The notes under the pieces: model-generated
Told to the model about the DNA's origin: nothing
Databases searched by the model: none
The model's input: only the letters and a program-made list of their open reading frames with translations
Shown: piece after piece, positions 15,806-23,586 of the stretch
How positions within the stretch are numbered: the first letter of the stretch is position 1
Layout: the number at the start of each line of letters is the position of its first letter
NCBI RefSeq assembly: GCF_006438915.1
Contig: NZ_RCZE01000006.1
Coordinates: forward strand, 124,001 to 188,000
Origin: Pseudomonas arsenicoxydans
Lineage (GTDB): Bacteria; Pseudomonadota; Gammaproteobacteria; Pseudomonadales; Pseudomonadaceae
Reading direction: 5' to 3'
DNA length: 64,000 nt
Program-made: the position numbers and the translations under genes

Positions 15806-15948
15806 GCGGGCGTAAAAAAAGCGCCTGCAAACGAAATGGGGGCGCTGTTGCGCCTGAAATCATTCGACCCGCCAAGGTCGGTCGCTGCATTGGCAGCGAC
15901 GGGCACACTTTACGCCCGTCAATGTCTGGGGATCAAGACTCCCCGGAC
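15806..15948 (-). other. Leader with consecutive hairpins
   Basis: Three hairpins lie nearly end to end: GTCGCTGC-ATTG-GCAGCGAC (15881-15900), GACGGGC-N9-GCCCGTC (15898-15920) and GTCTGGGGA-N7-TCCCCGGAC with one mismatch (15924-15948). A further one with a seven-T loop sits at 15806-15828. The first two overlap by three bases and could be mutually exclusive. They precede the small phage genes in the minus direction, so attenuation is possible. Confidence 0.55.
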
Positions 15949-16078
15949 AATATTTAATATCACGCTACGTTGCCGCTACCGCTTCAGATGTCTGCCCAGT
16001 TGTGGTGATCATCACCATAACTGCCAATGGTAGAGGACGCGGACAGCAGTCGGTTGGGGTTTGGCGCGAGGGGGGCGG

Positions 16079-16795
16079 CTAGTCTCGCTGAATCGCCACT
16101 GGGTTGAGTTCCAGCAGTGGTGTGGGCAAACCGAGAGCGTCGTTCACTTGACGCAACTGGTTGTGCAGGCCTTGACGCTCACAGTCGCCCGTTGCGGCGT
16201 CCAGCCATTTGGCGATATTGCGCCCTTGCTCTTGAAGGATGAGCAGCTGCTTGAAGTTGATGCCGTCGCGTGCGCTGCGTTTTACACCAGGTAAGGGGAG
16301 GATGCGCGATGCCCGCTCTTCAAGTACCGCGACGAGCTGCTTTTCCCGCTCGATGAAATAGCGACGAACCTGACGGCCGATCTCGCTGTTCTCGATCATG
16401 GCCAGCTCTTTGGCCATGTCCAGGGTAAGGAGGTAGTCAGTGGATCGCCTGTCGCCACCTCTCTGCGGGATCAGATCTGAGCTCTCAACTTCCGGAGAGG
16501 GGATCTGTCCTAACTCCCCCAAAGTTTGATCTTCCCGATTTTGGAAATCAAAGCCCTTCTCAGCTCCCGGTATTTGATTGCCCCGATCGGGGTTATCAAA
16601 CCGCTCTCTATGCGAAGTCACAATGAAAAAATCCTGCCCCTCCTCAAACCCGTACGTGTCGATTCGGCCATTGATCCAGCCATTGAAGCGACGGCCAACC
16701 TGCAGGAACGCGTGCAGGTTGCGAGCGCTGCAGCGTAGATGGCTGGAGGCTGACGAGCTGGGATCGAGGCGCGTTATCAAGGTTGTGAGGCTCAT
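16079..16795 (-). CDS. AntA/AntB antirepressor-domain protein
   Basis: A 238-residue protein. The N-terminal half has the AntA/AntB pattern: SARNLHAFLQVGRRFNGWIN, YGFEEGQDFF and, after an insert, TDYLLTLDMAKELAMIENSE then RQVRRYFIERE. The insert (residues 65-112, RERFDNPDRGNQIPGAEKG onward) is rich in Pro, Asp and Gln and looks like low-complexity expansion. The C-terminus is helical. No strong RBS precedes the ATG. Two antirepressors in one early region is unusual. Confidence 0.8.
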   Translation of the reverse strand: MSLTTLITRLDPSSSASSHLRCSARNLHAFLQVGRRFNGWINGRIDTYGFEEGQDFFIVTSHRERFDNPDRGNQIPGAEKGFDFQNREDQTLGELGQIPSPEVESSDLIPQRGGDRRSTDYLLTLDMAKELAMIENSEIGRQVRRYFIEREKQLVAVLEERASRILPLPGVKRSARDGINFKQLLILQEQGRNIAKWLDAATGDCERQGLHNQLRQVNDALGLPTPLLELNPVAIQRD

Positions 16796-16823
16796 GCTAA
16801 GTCCGTGCTGAATAGGGTTTCCA

Positions 16824-17027
16824 CTATAGAGCTAGTGCACGGCGCGACGAAAGCTTAGGGAGGCAGGTCGTCGCCCTTGGTTTGCCATTTTGAGCAACCG
16901 TCACCATTACGGTAACGGTTGAATCAAAGCGCGCCTCCAGTAGGTGGCAGTTGCTGTGATAGGCCGCGTAGTCGGCTGGGGTGGCCGCTGATGGCAGGGT
17001 GAACTGGGGTGCGCTGCGATGGTGCAT
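16824..17027 (-). CDS. Doubtful small phage gene, about 67 residues
   Basis: The frame from MHHRSAPQFTLPSAATPADY onward has a plausible globular composition (LLEARFDSTVTVMVTVAQNG) and ends 30 bases before the AntA/AntB gene. No clear RBS is seen and an overlapping frame (16907-17221) is equally open. I would accept it only if homologues exist. Confidence 0.3.
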   Translation of the reverse strand: MHHRSAPQFTLPSAATPADYAAYHSNCHLLEARFDSTVTVMVTVAQNGKPRATTCLPKLSSRRALAL

Positions 17028-17780
17028 TTTCGCGGTCCAAAACAGAGCGCGCCCGGGTCGACGGCTGGGCTGCATCTGGCGCGCGCCGTCGTCCCCCCGC
17101 CACGCCTGCGGGCTAAATCGGTCTTAATTTCTGCACACCTGCAACCTCCCAGCCACAACGCCCGCCGGGCCTCTCCTGAGCGAACTGGGTTTGAGAAAAC
17201 CCTACAGATCCCTGCACGCACGCCCTCTTTTTGGAGCGCCTGAGAGCGCTACTCCAGAGGCCTTTTTTCAGGTGACCCACGGGAAACAAGTAATTTAAGT
17301 ATGTGGAGGTAAGAAACCAGCTACAGCCCGCACGCGATGCGGATTTGAGCACTTACTTTGCACTGGCTTTTTTGAGTAAGGGAGGGAGTAATTTTTTTAT
17401 AACTATATGATTTATATAGATATTTTATTTTCGAATTCTGACCTAGGTAAAAGGTAATGTTATTCCTAAATATTACTTAAAACTTACCTAATAAAATTGT
17501 CTACAAGCCTTGTGGATCTTGGCTTTCAGAGGGGGGGAGGAAAAACTTACCAAAAATACCGGTTTCCCGTGGGTCAACATAAAAACGGGACTGGCTATAG
17601 GGGGAGGGTGGCGACAGGTTCTCGCTCCTGCAGCAGCTCGCTTGCACGCAAACTGTCACTGGAGCGTCATCAAACACTCTATGGAAAAGGTGATCCCATA
17701 ATCCGATAGCAATCCGAGCAGGAGGCAATCACAGGACGCTTCTGCGTAGATTGCTATGCGCTCGAGGTTAGCCCGCAGTA
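17028..17780. other. 750-base regulatory-looking region, no firm gene
   Basis: It contains a 14-base perfect inverted repeat (17274-17287 and 17562-17575), an AT-rich segment between the arms (about 17385-17510), and CTTACC at 17483 and 17546. Each arm lies in a short frame encoding an FPVG-x-x-K-x-G peptide, one per strand (minus 17113-17352, plus 17497-17709). The layout suggests two inverted copies of a small element around divergent promoters. No integrase or repressor is found here. Confidence 0.5.
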
Positions 17781-18668
17781 TCAGGAGGGGATCGAGGAGA
17801 GAAGCGCTGGCAGGAGAGGCAAATAAGTGGCCGCGAGATTTCCAGTCGTGCCTTCAAGTACGGTCTTTACGGAGCGCAGACACTCCCGAATCATTCCCGT
17901 TTTAGGTGTCGGAGCTTTTAACAGGCTACGGATCGTTTCCAAATCGCTCTGGAGTTGGTCGCGATTTGTTGAGTTGCTCAGCTCGCCGATGGCAGGAAGT
18001 AGCTTTTCAACGAAGGCCGATATGCCGTCGAGGTCGGCGGATTTCGTATAGGTTTGCGTCGAGCCGGTTGTTCCCTGCTGAAGCTGGGAGCCCGTCATAT
18101 TTTCAATATTGATGCTGTAGGAAATGTTATTCGCGGCCATTTTTTCTTCATTAGTAAAAGTCATGCCTTCTCCGTGAATACCCTGTTTTTCAAGTTCGAG
18201 TGCAAAGTCGAGAATTTTATTGCGAACGGTAGAAATCACGCCATTGATCAAATTAAGCGCGATTTCCAGTCCAGGCTCACAACCACAACCTTTCATGATT
18301 TGGGCTGCCATTTTCGGAGGAAACTGTAAAAGGAGACTGTCTCCTTCCTTGGATTCCGTAAATTGACACAGTGCGCTCACTGGCTGATGAAGCATGCGCT
18401 GACTCAAATTCTCCAGAAGCTCAGGGTTTCGTATTTCAAGCGGAATCCAACCCCGATAGGGGTCACGGCAAATAACCTTACCGAGAACATGACGATACTC
18501 AGGGATTGAAACCCCTCGTGGGTAGCCATTCATCTCGTGTTCTAGCCACTGATCGATCGTTGTGACATTCAACTTTACGGATAGAGCCCTGGCCTTCCGG
18601 AGCAGGCTTAGAATTGAAACGCTTTCTTTCAGTACATCCGATTGAAGCTCAAGCACAAGTCCGGTCAT
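17781..18668 (-). CDS. AbiTii-domain abortive infection protein
   Basis: A 295-residue protein whose first 180 residues look like the AbiTii domain: VLELQSDVLKESVSILSLLRKA, LSVKLNVTTIDQWLEHEMNG, PYRGWIPLEIRNPELLENLS and ISTVRNKILDFALELEKQGI. The rest (residues 195-290) is polar then helical, ending in a hydrophobic Leu/Pro segment. A strong RBS (GGAGAG) precedes the ATG. It sits between the phage genes and tRNA-Thr, a usual cargo position, and its AT content is higher than the core genes. Function in phage exclusion is inferred from the family name. Confidence 0.75.
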   Translation of the reverse strand: MTGLVLELQSDVLKESVSILSLLRKARALSVKLNVTTIDQWLEHEMNGYPRGVSIPEYRHVLGKVICRDPYRGWIPLEIRNPELLENLSQRMLHQPVSALCQFTESKEGDSLLLQFPPKMAAQIMKGCGCEPGLEIALNLINGVISTVRNKILDFALELEKQGIHGEGMTFTNEEKMAANNISYSINIENMTGSQLQQGTTGSTQTYTKSADLDGISAFVEKLLPAIGELSNSTNRDQLQSDLETIRSLLKAPTPKTGMIRECLRSVKTVLEGTTGNLAATYLPLLPALLSSIPS

Positions 18669-18797
18669 GCCATAACTCTCCTCATTGATGAGGGGCAGGT
18701 TGCCATAGATTTTGCTCGCTGAGGAATGAAGAGTATTTTCAAGAGTAATGAGCGAGGTTTTTTTCTATTTTACGTCGAATTTTACGTATTGCAGAAA

Positions 18798-18831
18798 CAA
18801 CAAGGCCCCGCATCGCTGCGAGGCCTTGTTT
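18798..18831 (-). terminator. Terminator of tRNA-Thr
   Basis: Inverted repeat AACAAGGCC ... GGCCTTGTT enclosing a second short stem, starting a few bases after the tRNA 3' end in the minus direction and followed by TTGTTTCTG. Confidence 0.75.
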
Positions 18832-18835
18832 TGTA

Positions 18836-18911
<76 letters not shown>

Positions 18912-18988
18912 GTGTTGGGCGACGATTATAGCGATTGGGTTGGTTCTGTAAACCCCTGAATTCAGACTATTTTTGCGAAGGGGTCAGG

Positions 18989-19813
18989 TCAGGCGCGTAG
19001 CAGGGTTTTCTTGAGTTTCTGGATGGCTTGCCAGGTGCGGCTGTTTTGCATCGCGCGCAGCTGTGCTTCGGCCTGTTCGGCGCGTTGCAGCGCGGCGGCG
19101 AGTTGGTGTTCGGCATCGCCGACGGGGTGGCTGAAGTTGTGGCCTTTGCAGAACTGGAATTCGTCCAGGTTGCAGGGCGGGATGTCGAAGGCAGGTTTGA
19201 GGTTCAGGTGCTCTTCGGCGAGGTAATAGGTGTTGATGCCGTCGAACAGAATGGATTGGTAGCCGGCGCCGGTGACGAGGGTTTCCCAGGTCTGGTCGCG
19301 GTCCCACGGGGTTTCGATGAGGATGACCCACGGTCGCCACTGGGTGAAATCCATGCCGCGCAGGACTGTTTCTTCGTGGCCTTCGACGTCGATTTTCAGG
19401 AAGTGGATCGGGCGGCCCTGGACGTGTTCTTCGCAGATGGACGTCAGGGTGCGGGACTGGACGGTTTGGCTGCGCACGTCCATGCCGGCGTCTTTGTGCA
19501 TTTGCGCCATGGCCGGGTCGACGGTCGAGAGGCCGGTACCGGCAATGCCGTAGAAGGTCAGGTTTTCAGCGCTTTCGCCGGCGACGCATTGCAGGTTGGT
19601 GTCTTTTGGACGTTGCTGGCACAGGGATTCGTAGTAGTTGGGCATCGGCTCGACGTTGATGCCGGTCCAGCCGTGGTCGTAGAACGCCTTGGTGACTGAG
19701 TCATGGGTCGGATCGTTGGCGCCGACGTCGATATAGAAGCCGTTTTCGACGGTTTTGAGGGCGCGCCACAGGCGTATGTCTTCGAAATTCTGTGCGTAAG
19801 AAATGAACGTCAC
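18989..19813 (-). CDS. FkbM-family methyltransferase
   Basis: A 274-residue SAM-dependent methyltransferase from GTG at 19813 (VTFISYAQNFEDIRLWRAL), preceded by AGGA; the upstream open frame adds only Arg-rich residues. Motif I is FYIDVGANDP; the post-motif LKIDVEGHEETVLRG and the C-terminal EFQFCKGHNF segment are usual for FkbM proteins that O-methylate glycans. A C-terminal helical tail (QLAAALQRAEQAEAQLRAMQ) may be a coiled coil. It is monocistronic next to tRNA-Thr. Confidence 0.9.
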   Translation of the reverse strand: MTFISYAQNFEDIRLWRALKTVENGFYIDVGANDPTHDSVTKAFYDHGWTGINVEPMPNYYESLCQQRPKDTNLQCVAGESAENLTFYGIAGTGLSTVDPAMAQMHKDAGMDVRSQTVQSRTLTSICEEHVQGRPIHFLKIDVEGHEETVLRGMDFTQWRPWVILIETPWDRDQTWETLVTGAGYQSILFDGINTYYLAEEHLNLKPAFDIPPCNLDEFQFCKGHNFSHPVGDAEHQLAAALQRAEQAEAQLRAMQNSRTWQAIQKLKKTLLRA

Positions 19814-20099
19814 TGTCGCATCCTGTCGGTCGAATTTTCTTGTTCGTGGCCGCGCTGATGGCGTCCTTGCGTGTTTGTATAACAAGAGTCGAGTGGAGGT
19901 GCAATTTTCCCCGCGTGAGGTCCGGGTTTAGGCGCTTATGTCCTTTGCATTGAATGCTTATGCACAACGGCGGCGGTGGCACTGTGCGCACACTGGTGTT
20001 TTTGTGGACCTGTTCTCATTTGTCCGCAAATCCCTGTTTTTCAGGATTTTTTCGTGGGTGTACGAAAAATGAACAGTTGCGTTTCACCCCTGAAACAGC

Positions 20100-20145
20100 T
20101 GTGGATATTGGATCCACGATAATTTCATCAACAGAGTTATCCACA
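20100..20145. promoter_or_regulatory. DnaA-box-like sites upstream of the methyltransferase stop
   Basis: TTATCCACA at 20137-20145 is a perfect DnaA box; TGTGGATAT at 20100-20108 is an 8-of-9 match on the other strand. Another perfect box (TGTGGATAA) lies at 20385-20393 inside the next gene. The 270-base gap between FkbM and this gene shows nothing else. Confidence 0.4.
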
Positions 20146-20156
20146 GGCTGAAGCTT

Positions 20157-21386
20157 TTACGGGCGTTCCGCCAAGAGCAGGAAATTACGCGGCGTCAGCG
20201 GGGTTTCGCAGAAGGTCCCGAGGCGAACGGTGTAACCCCGATCGGCAAGGAAAAGGGCGCGGTCGAGGACCAGCCAAAGCTCCAGCGGGCGTCGGAAAAG
20301 TCCGCGCAGCAGCTCCAGATTGCGTACTTGCGCCAAGCGTTGCCATCCACCAGCTTCGAGAGCGGGCCAATCTTGCGAGCCGACTGTGGATAACTCTTTC
20401 AGTGCGGCCAGATGATGGCAGTACTCGGCGAAGGATGTGTCCAGCCAGGTACTTGGCAGCGAAGGTGTGGGCAGGTATTCATCGATGCCGCGCAGTTGCC
20501 GTTGCAGCAAGTCGAAACCCAGGCGCCGGGCCATGGAGGTGTCTCGTTGGCGTCGCACGCGAGCGCCAGCGGTGACGGTTTCGCTCATGGGCAGGGCGAG
20601 ATCGTCAAGGGACAGCTGTAGGCCGGATCGCAAACCGACTGAAGAAAGCGGCTGATAGGCCGGAAGATTGATCCGGTTATAACAGCACGGCGCGATAGCC
20701 AATTGTTTGCAACCCGCCGCGCTGGCGAGCTGGATCAACCGCACATGCAGATCACCGCAGGCATGCAGCGCCACCGGTGTGTGATTAACATTCAATAAAC
20801 TCGCGGTGCCAGGTGCGAGCACATCCTGTTCGACGTGCAGCGCCCGCAACTGATGACGCTGGCTGAGTGCCTGTCCGCTGGCCACCAGGGCCGGGTCATA
20901 TTCCAGGCAAGTCAGTTGTTGCCCGGTTTGCAGCAAACGCCGACCCAAGTGACCCTTGCCCGAACACCAATCCAGCCAATGCTTCGGCGGTGCCGCAAAG
21001 GACAGGCGACTGGCAAACGCCTCGATCTGTTGCCACTTGCGCCCCGGTACATCGACGTTCAGCCGATGCCCGGCAGCTTGCAGCGAATGCGCTGGCAATT
21101 CACCCACAGAACTCAATTCAAGGGACAACGCCGCCAATGAAGCGAACGGCTCCGGTGCATCCAGCAAACAAGGTTGGTTATGAGCAAGTTCTGCGTCGTC
21201 CAGCGACCGTTGCCGTAGCCAAAGTGCCAACTCCGGATAGGACGTTTCCCAAGGCAGGTGCAGATGAGTAAACGGACGCGGCTTCCACAGCGCCTGATGC
21301 TCAATCAGAAAAGCATCCAGCGCGGTGAAGCGGGCGAGCAGCGCCTCGCCCGTCAGCACGCAGGCATCAACGTCCTTGGCAGGCAT
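20157..21386 (-). CDS. SAM-dependent methyltransferase (Methyltransf_32-like)
   Basis: A 409-residue protein. The SAM motif is HWLDWCSGKGHLGRRLL, followed by LTCLEYDPALVASG, VALHACGDLHVRL and IAPCCYNRIN, the pattern of the Methyltransf_32/GSTCD-type family. N-terminal 100 residues have no recognised domain. Substrate unknown. The ATG lies 20 bases inside the end of the ABC permease gene, so it is the last gene of that transporter operon. Confidence 0.8.
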   Translation of the reverse strand: MPAKDVDACVLTGEALLARFTALDAFLIEHQALWKPRPFTHLHLPWETSYPELALWLRQRSLDDAELAHNQPCLLDAPEPFASLAALSLELSSVGELPAHSLQAAGHRLNVDVPGRKWQQIEAFASRLSFAAPPKHWLDWCSGKGHLGRRLLQTGQQLTCLEYDPALVASGQALSQRHQLRALHVEQDVLAPGTASLLNVNHTPVALHACGDLHVRLIQLASAAGCKQLAIAPCCYNRINLPAYQPLSSVGLRSGLQLSLDDLALPMSETVTAGARVRRQRDTSMARRLGFDLLQRQLRGIDEYLPTPSLPSTWLDTSFAEYCHHLAALKELSTVGSQDWPALEAGGWQRLAQVRNLELLRGLFRRPLELWLVLDRALFLADRGYTVRLGTFCETPLTPRNFLLLAERP

Positions 21387-22056
21387 CGACGCGCAACCAG
21401 CGCTCCAGCAGCTTGAAGCCGCGAACCAGCACGTAAGCCATCAACAGATAGAACATGCCCGCGGCGAAGAAGATCTCCACCGGCAGGTAGGTCCGGGCAA
21501 TGATGGTGCGGGCCATGCCGGTCAGTTCCAGCAAGGTCACGGTACTGGCCAGGGCGCTGGCCTTGAGCATCAGGATCACTTCGTTGCTGTAGGCCGGGAG
21601 GCCGATGCGCGCGGCACGCGGCAGGATGATGTAGAACAGCGCTTTGGCGCGGGACATGCCCAACGCTCGCGCCGCTTCGATTTCACCCGGTGGAATCGCC
21701 TGGATCGCGCCGCGCAGGATTTCGGCGATGTAGGCCGCAGTGTGCAGGGTCATGGTCGCGGTGGCGCACCAGAACGGATCGCGCAGGTACGGCCACATCG
21801 AGCTGTTACGTATCGCGTCAAACTGCGCCAGGCCGTAATAGACGAGGAACAGCTGAACCAGCAACGGCGTGCCACGGAAAAAGAAGATGTAGCCGTAGGG
21901 AAATGCCCGCACGTACCAGAGTCGCGACGAGCGGGCGATGCCCAACGGTATCGCCAGCAGCAAACCGGCGATGACGGCAATGGCCACCAGTTCCAGGGTC
22001 AGCGTTGCGCCTTGGGCCAGTTTCGGCAGCCACTTGATGATGACTTCCCAGTTCAT
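21367..22056 (-). CDS. Amino-acid ABC transporter permease (HisM/ArtM type)
   Basis: A 229-residue inner-membrane permease. Start MNWEVIIKWLPKLAQGATLTL chosen from the ATGA overlap with the preceding permease; a longer frame reads into that gene. The EAA loop is EIEAARALGMSRAKALFYIILPRA. Four to five hydrophobic segments are visible. It pairs with the next permease to import basic amino acids. Confidence 0.93.
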   Translation of the reverse strand: MNWEVIIKWLPKLAQGATLTLELVAIAVIAGLLLAIPLGIARSSRLWYVRAFPYGYIFFFRGTPLLVQLFLVYYGLAQFDAIRNSSMWPYLRDPFWCATATMTLHTAAYIAEILRGAIQAIPPGEIEAARALGMSRAKALFYIILPRAARIGLPAYSNEVILMLKASALASTVTLLELTGMARTIIARTYLPVEIFFAAGMFYLLMAYVLVRGFKLLERWLRVDACQGR

Positions 22057-22748
22057 TGGGTGCTCCTCGCGAAGCCGCGAGCGGCACGGCGTTCCATCAA
22101 GTGCATGCCGCTCATGGCGAGCACGGTCAGGCCCAGGTACATGAACGCGGCCACCATATAGAAGGTGAACGGTTGCTTGGACACGGTCACGCCGATTTGT
22201 GCGTGGCGCATGATTTCTTCCAGACCGATGACCGACACCAGCGCGGTGTCTTTCATCAGGATCATGAACAGGTTGCCAAGCCCCGGCAGGGCGATGCGCC
22301 ACATCTGCGGCATGATCAGTCTGGTGAAGATGCGAAACTTCGACAGACCCAACGCCACGCCTGCTTCACGGTGACCTTTGGGAATTGCCAGGATCGCACC
22401 GCGAAACACTTCGGTGGCGTAGGCGCCAAAGCACAGACCCAGCGCAATCACACCAGCGGCAAAAGCATTGAGTTCGAGGTCGGGATTGCCGAAAAACTCG
22501 CCCAGGGCACGCATCAGGTTGACCGTGCCGAAATAGATAAGCAGCACCCAGAGCAATTCCGGGATGCCGCGAACCAGTGTCGAATAAGTGCCGCCAAGCC
22601 ATTGCAACGGCTTGTACGGGGATGTCTTGGCCAAGGCGCCGAGCAAACCGAGCACCAGCCCCAGACACAAGGCCGAGAGTGCCAGTTTCACAGTCATCAG
22701 CGCGCCAGAGGCGAGCGCCGGGCCGAATCCGTAGAGATCGATAGTCAT
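22053..22748 (-). CDS. Amino-acid ABC transporter permease (HisQ/ArtQ type)
   Basis: A 231-residue permease: MTIDLYGFGPALASGALMTV at the start, then TLVRGIPELLWVLLIYFGTVN and the EAA loop GHREAGVALGLSKFRIFTRLIMPQM. It overlaps HisM by 4 bases and follows the binding-protein gene by about 80 bases. Gene order ATPase, binding protein, Q, M is that of the conserved Pseudomonas operon near the his genes. Confidence 0.93.
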   Translation of the reverse strand: MTIDLYGFGPALASGALMTVKLALSALCLGLVLGLLGALAKTSPYKPLQWLGGTYSTLVRGIPELLWVLLIYFGTVNLMRALGEFFGNPDLELNAFAAGVIALGLCFGAYATEVFRGAILAIPKGHREAGVALGLSKFRIFTRLIMPQMWRIALPGLGNLFMILMKDTALVSVIGLEEIMRHAQIGVTVSKQPFTFYMVAAFMYLGLTVLAMSGMHLMERRAARGFARSTQ

Positions 22749-22826
22749 GGGTTTCTTTTCAAATCGCGGCAGGCAATGCCATGGACGGGCGCCGTTAGCG
22801 AACGGCGCCGGCCCGGCAGGTCAGAA

Positions 22827-23573
22827 TCAATAGATGCTGAACGGGAAGTACTTGTCGTTGATTTTCTTGTAGGTGCCGTCCTCGACGATTTCCTTCAGGG
22901 CGAGGTTCAGCTTCGCGCGGATCGGGTCGCCTTTACGTACCGCGATACCGATTTTGTCGCTTTCTTCTACCGGATCACCCTTGAATTCGTAGGACCGGCC
23001 GGCGTCGCTTTTCAGCCATTCGTAGTTGACGTACTTGTCGGCCAGGATGCCGTCCAGACGACCGGAGGTCAGGTCCAGGTAAGCGTTTTCCTGGGTGTCG
23101 TAGAGTTTGACTTCGACGCCTTCCATGTTGTCTTCCATCCAGGTGCCGGCGAGGGTCGCACGTTGTGCGCCGATCACTTTGCCTTGCAGGGAGGCCTTGT
23201 CGGTTTTGAACTCTTTGTCTTTAGGTGCGATGAACTGCAGCTTGTTGGAGTAGTACGGGTCGGTGAAGTCGACCGCTTGCTTGCGCTCGTCGGTGATCGA
23301 CATCGAGGAGATCAGGAAGTCGAACTTCTTGGCGTTCAGGGCCGGGATGATGCCGTCCCAGTCGGAGGTCACCACGGTGCACTCGACTTTCATCTTGGCG
23401 CACAGGGCGTCGCCGATTTCCTTGTCGAAGCCGACGACATTGCCACTGGCATCTTTATTGTTGAACGGCGGGTAGGCCGCTTCGATGCCCATCTTCAGGG
23501 TTTCGGCCATTGCACCGGCGCTGAACGCCAGGGTGACGGCGGCAGCCAGGAAGACTTTTTTGAAGTTCTGCAT
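22827..23573 (-). CDS. Periplasmic basic amino-acid binding protein of ABC transporter
   Basis: A 248-residue SBP_bac_3 protein. Start MQNFKKVFLAAAVTLAFSAG gives a signal peptide cut after AMA. Diagnostic segments: LKMGIEAAYPPFNNKD, VVGFDKEIGDALCAKM, TSDWDGIIPALNAKKFDFLISSMSIT and GAQRATLAGTWMED. Resembles HisJ/ArgT (Lys/Arg/Orn/His binding). Lies between the ATPase and permease genes. Confidence 0.94.
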   Translation of the reverse strand: MQNFKKVFLAAAVTLAFSAGAMAETLKMGIEAAYPPFNNKDASGNVVGFDKEIGDALCAKMKVECTVVTSDWDGIIPALNAKKFDFLISSMSITDERKQAVDFTDPYYSNKLQFIAPKDKEFKTDKASLQGKVIGAQRATLAGTWMEDNMEGVEVKLYDTQENAYLDLTSGRLDGILADKYVNYEWLKSDAGRSYEFKGDPVEESDKIGIAVRKGDPIRAKLNLALKEIVEDGTYKKINDKYFPFSIY

Positions 23574-23586
23574 GCGGGTAGCTCCG

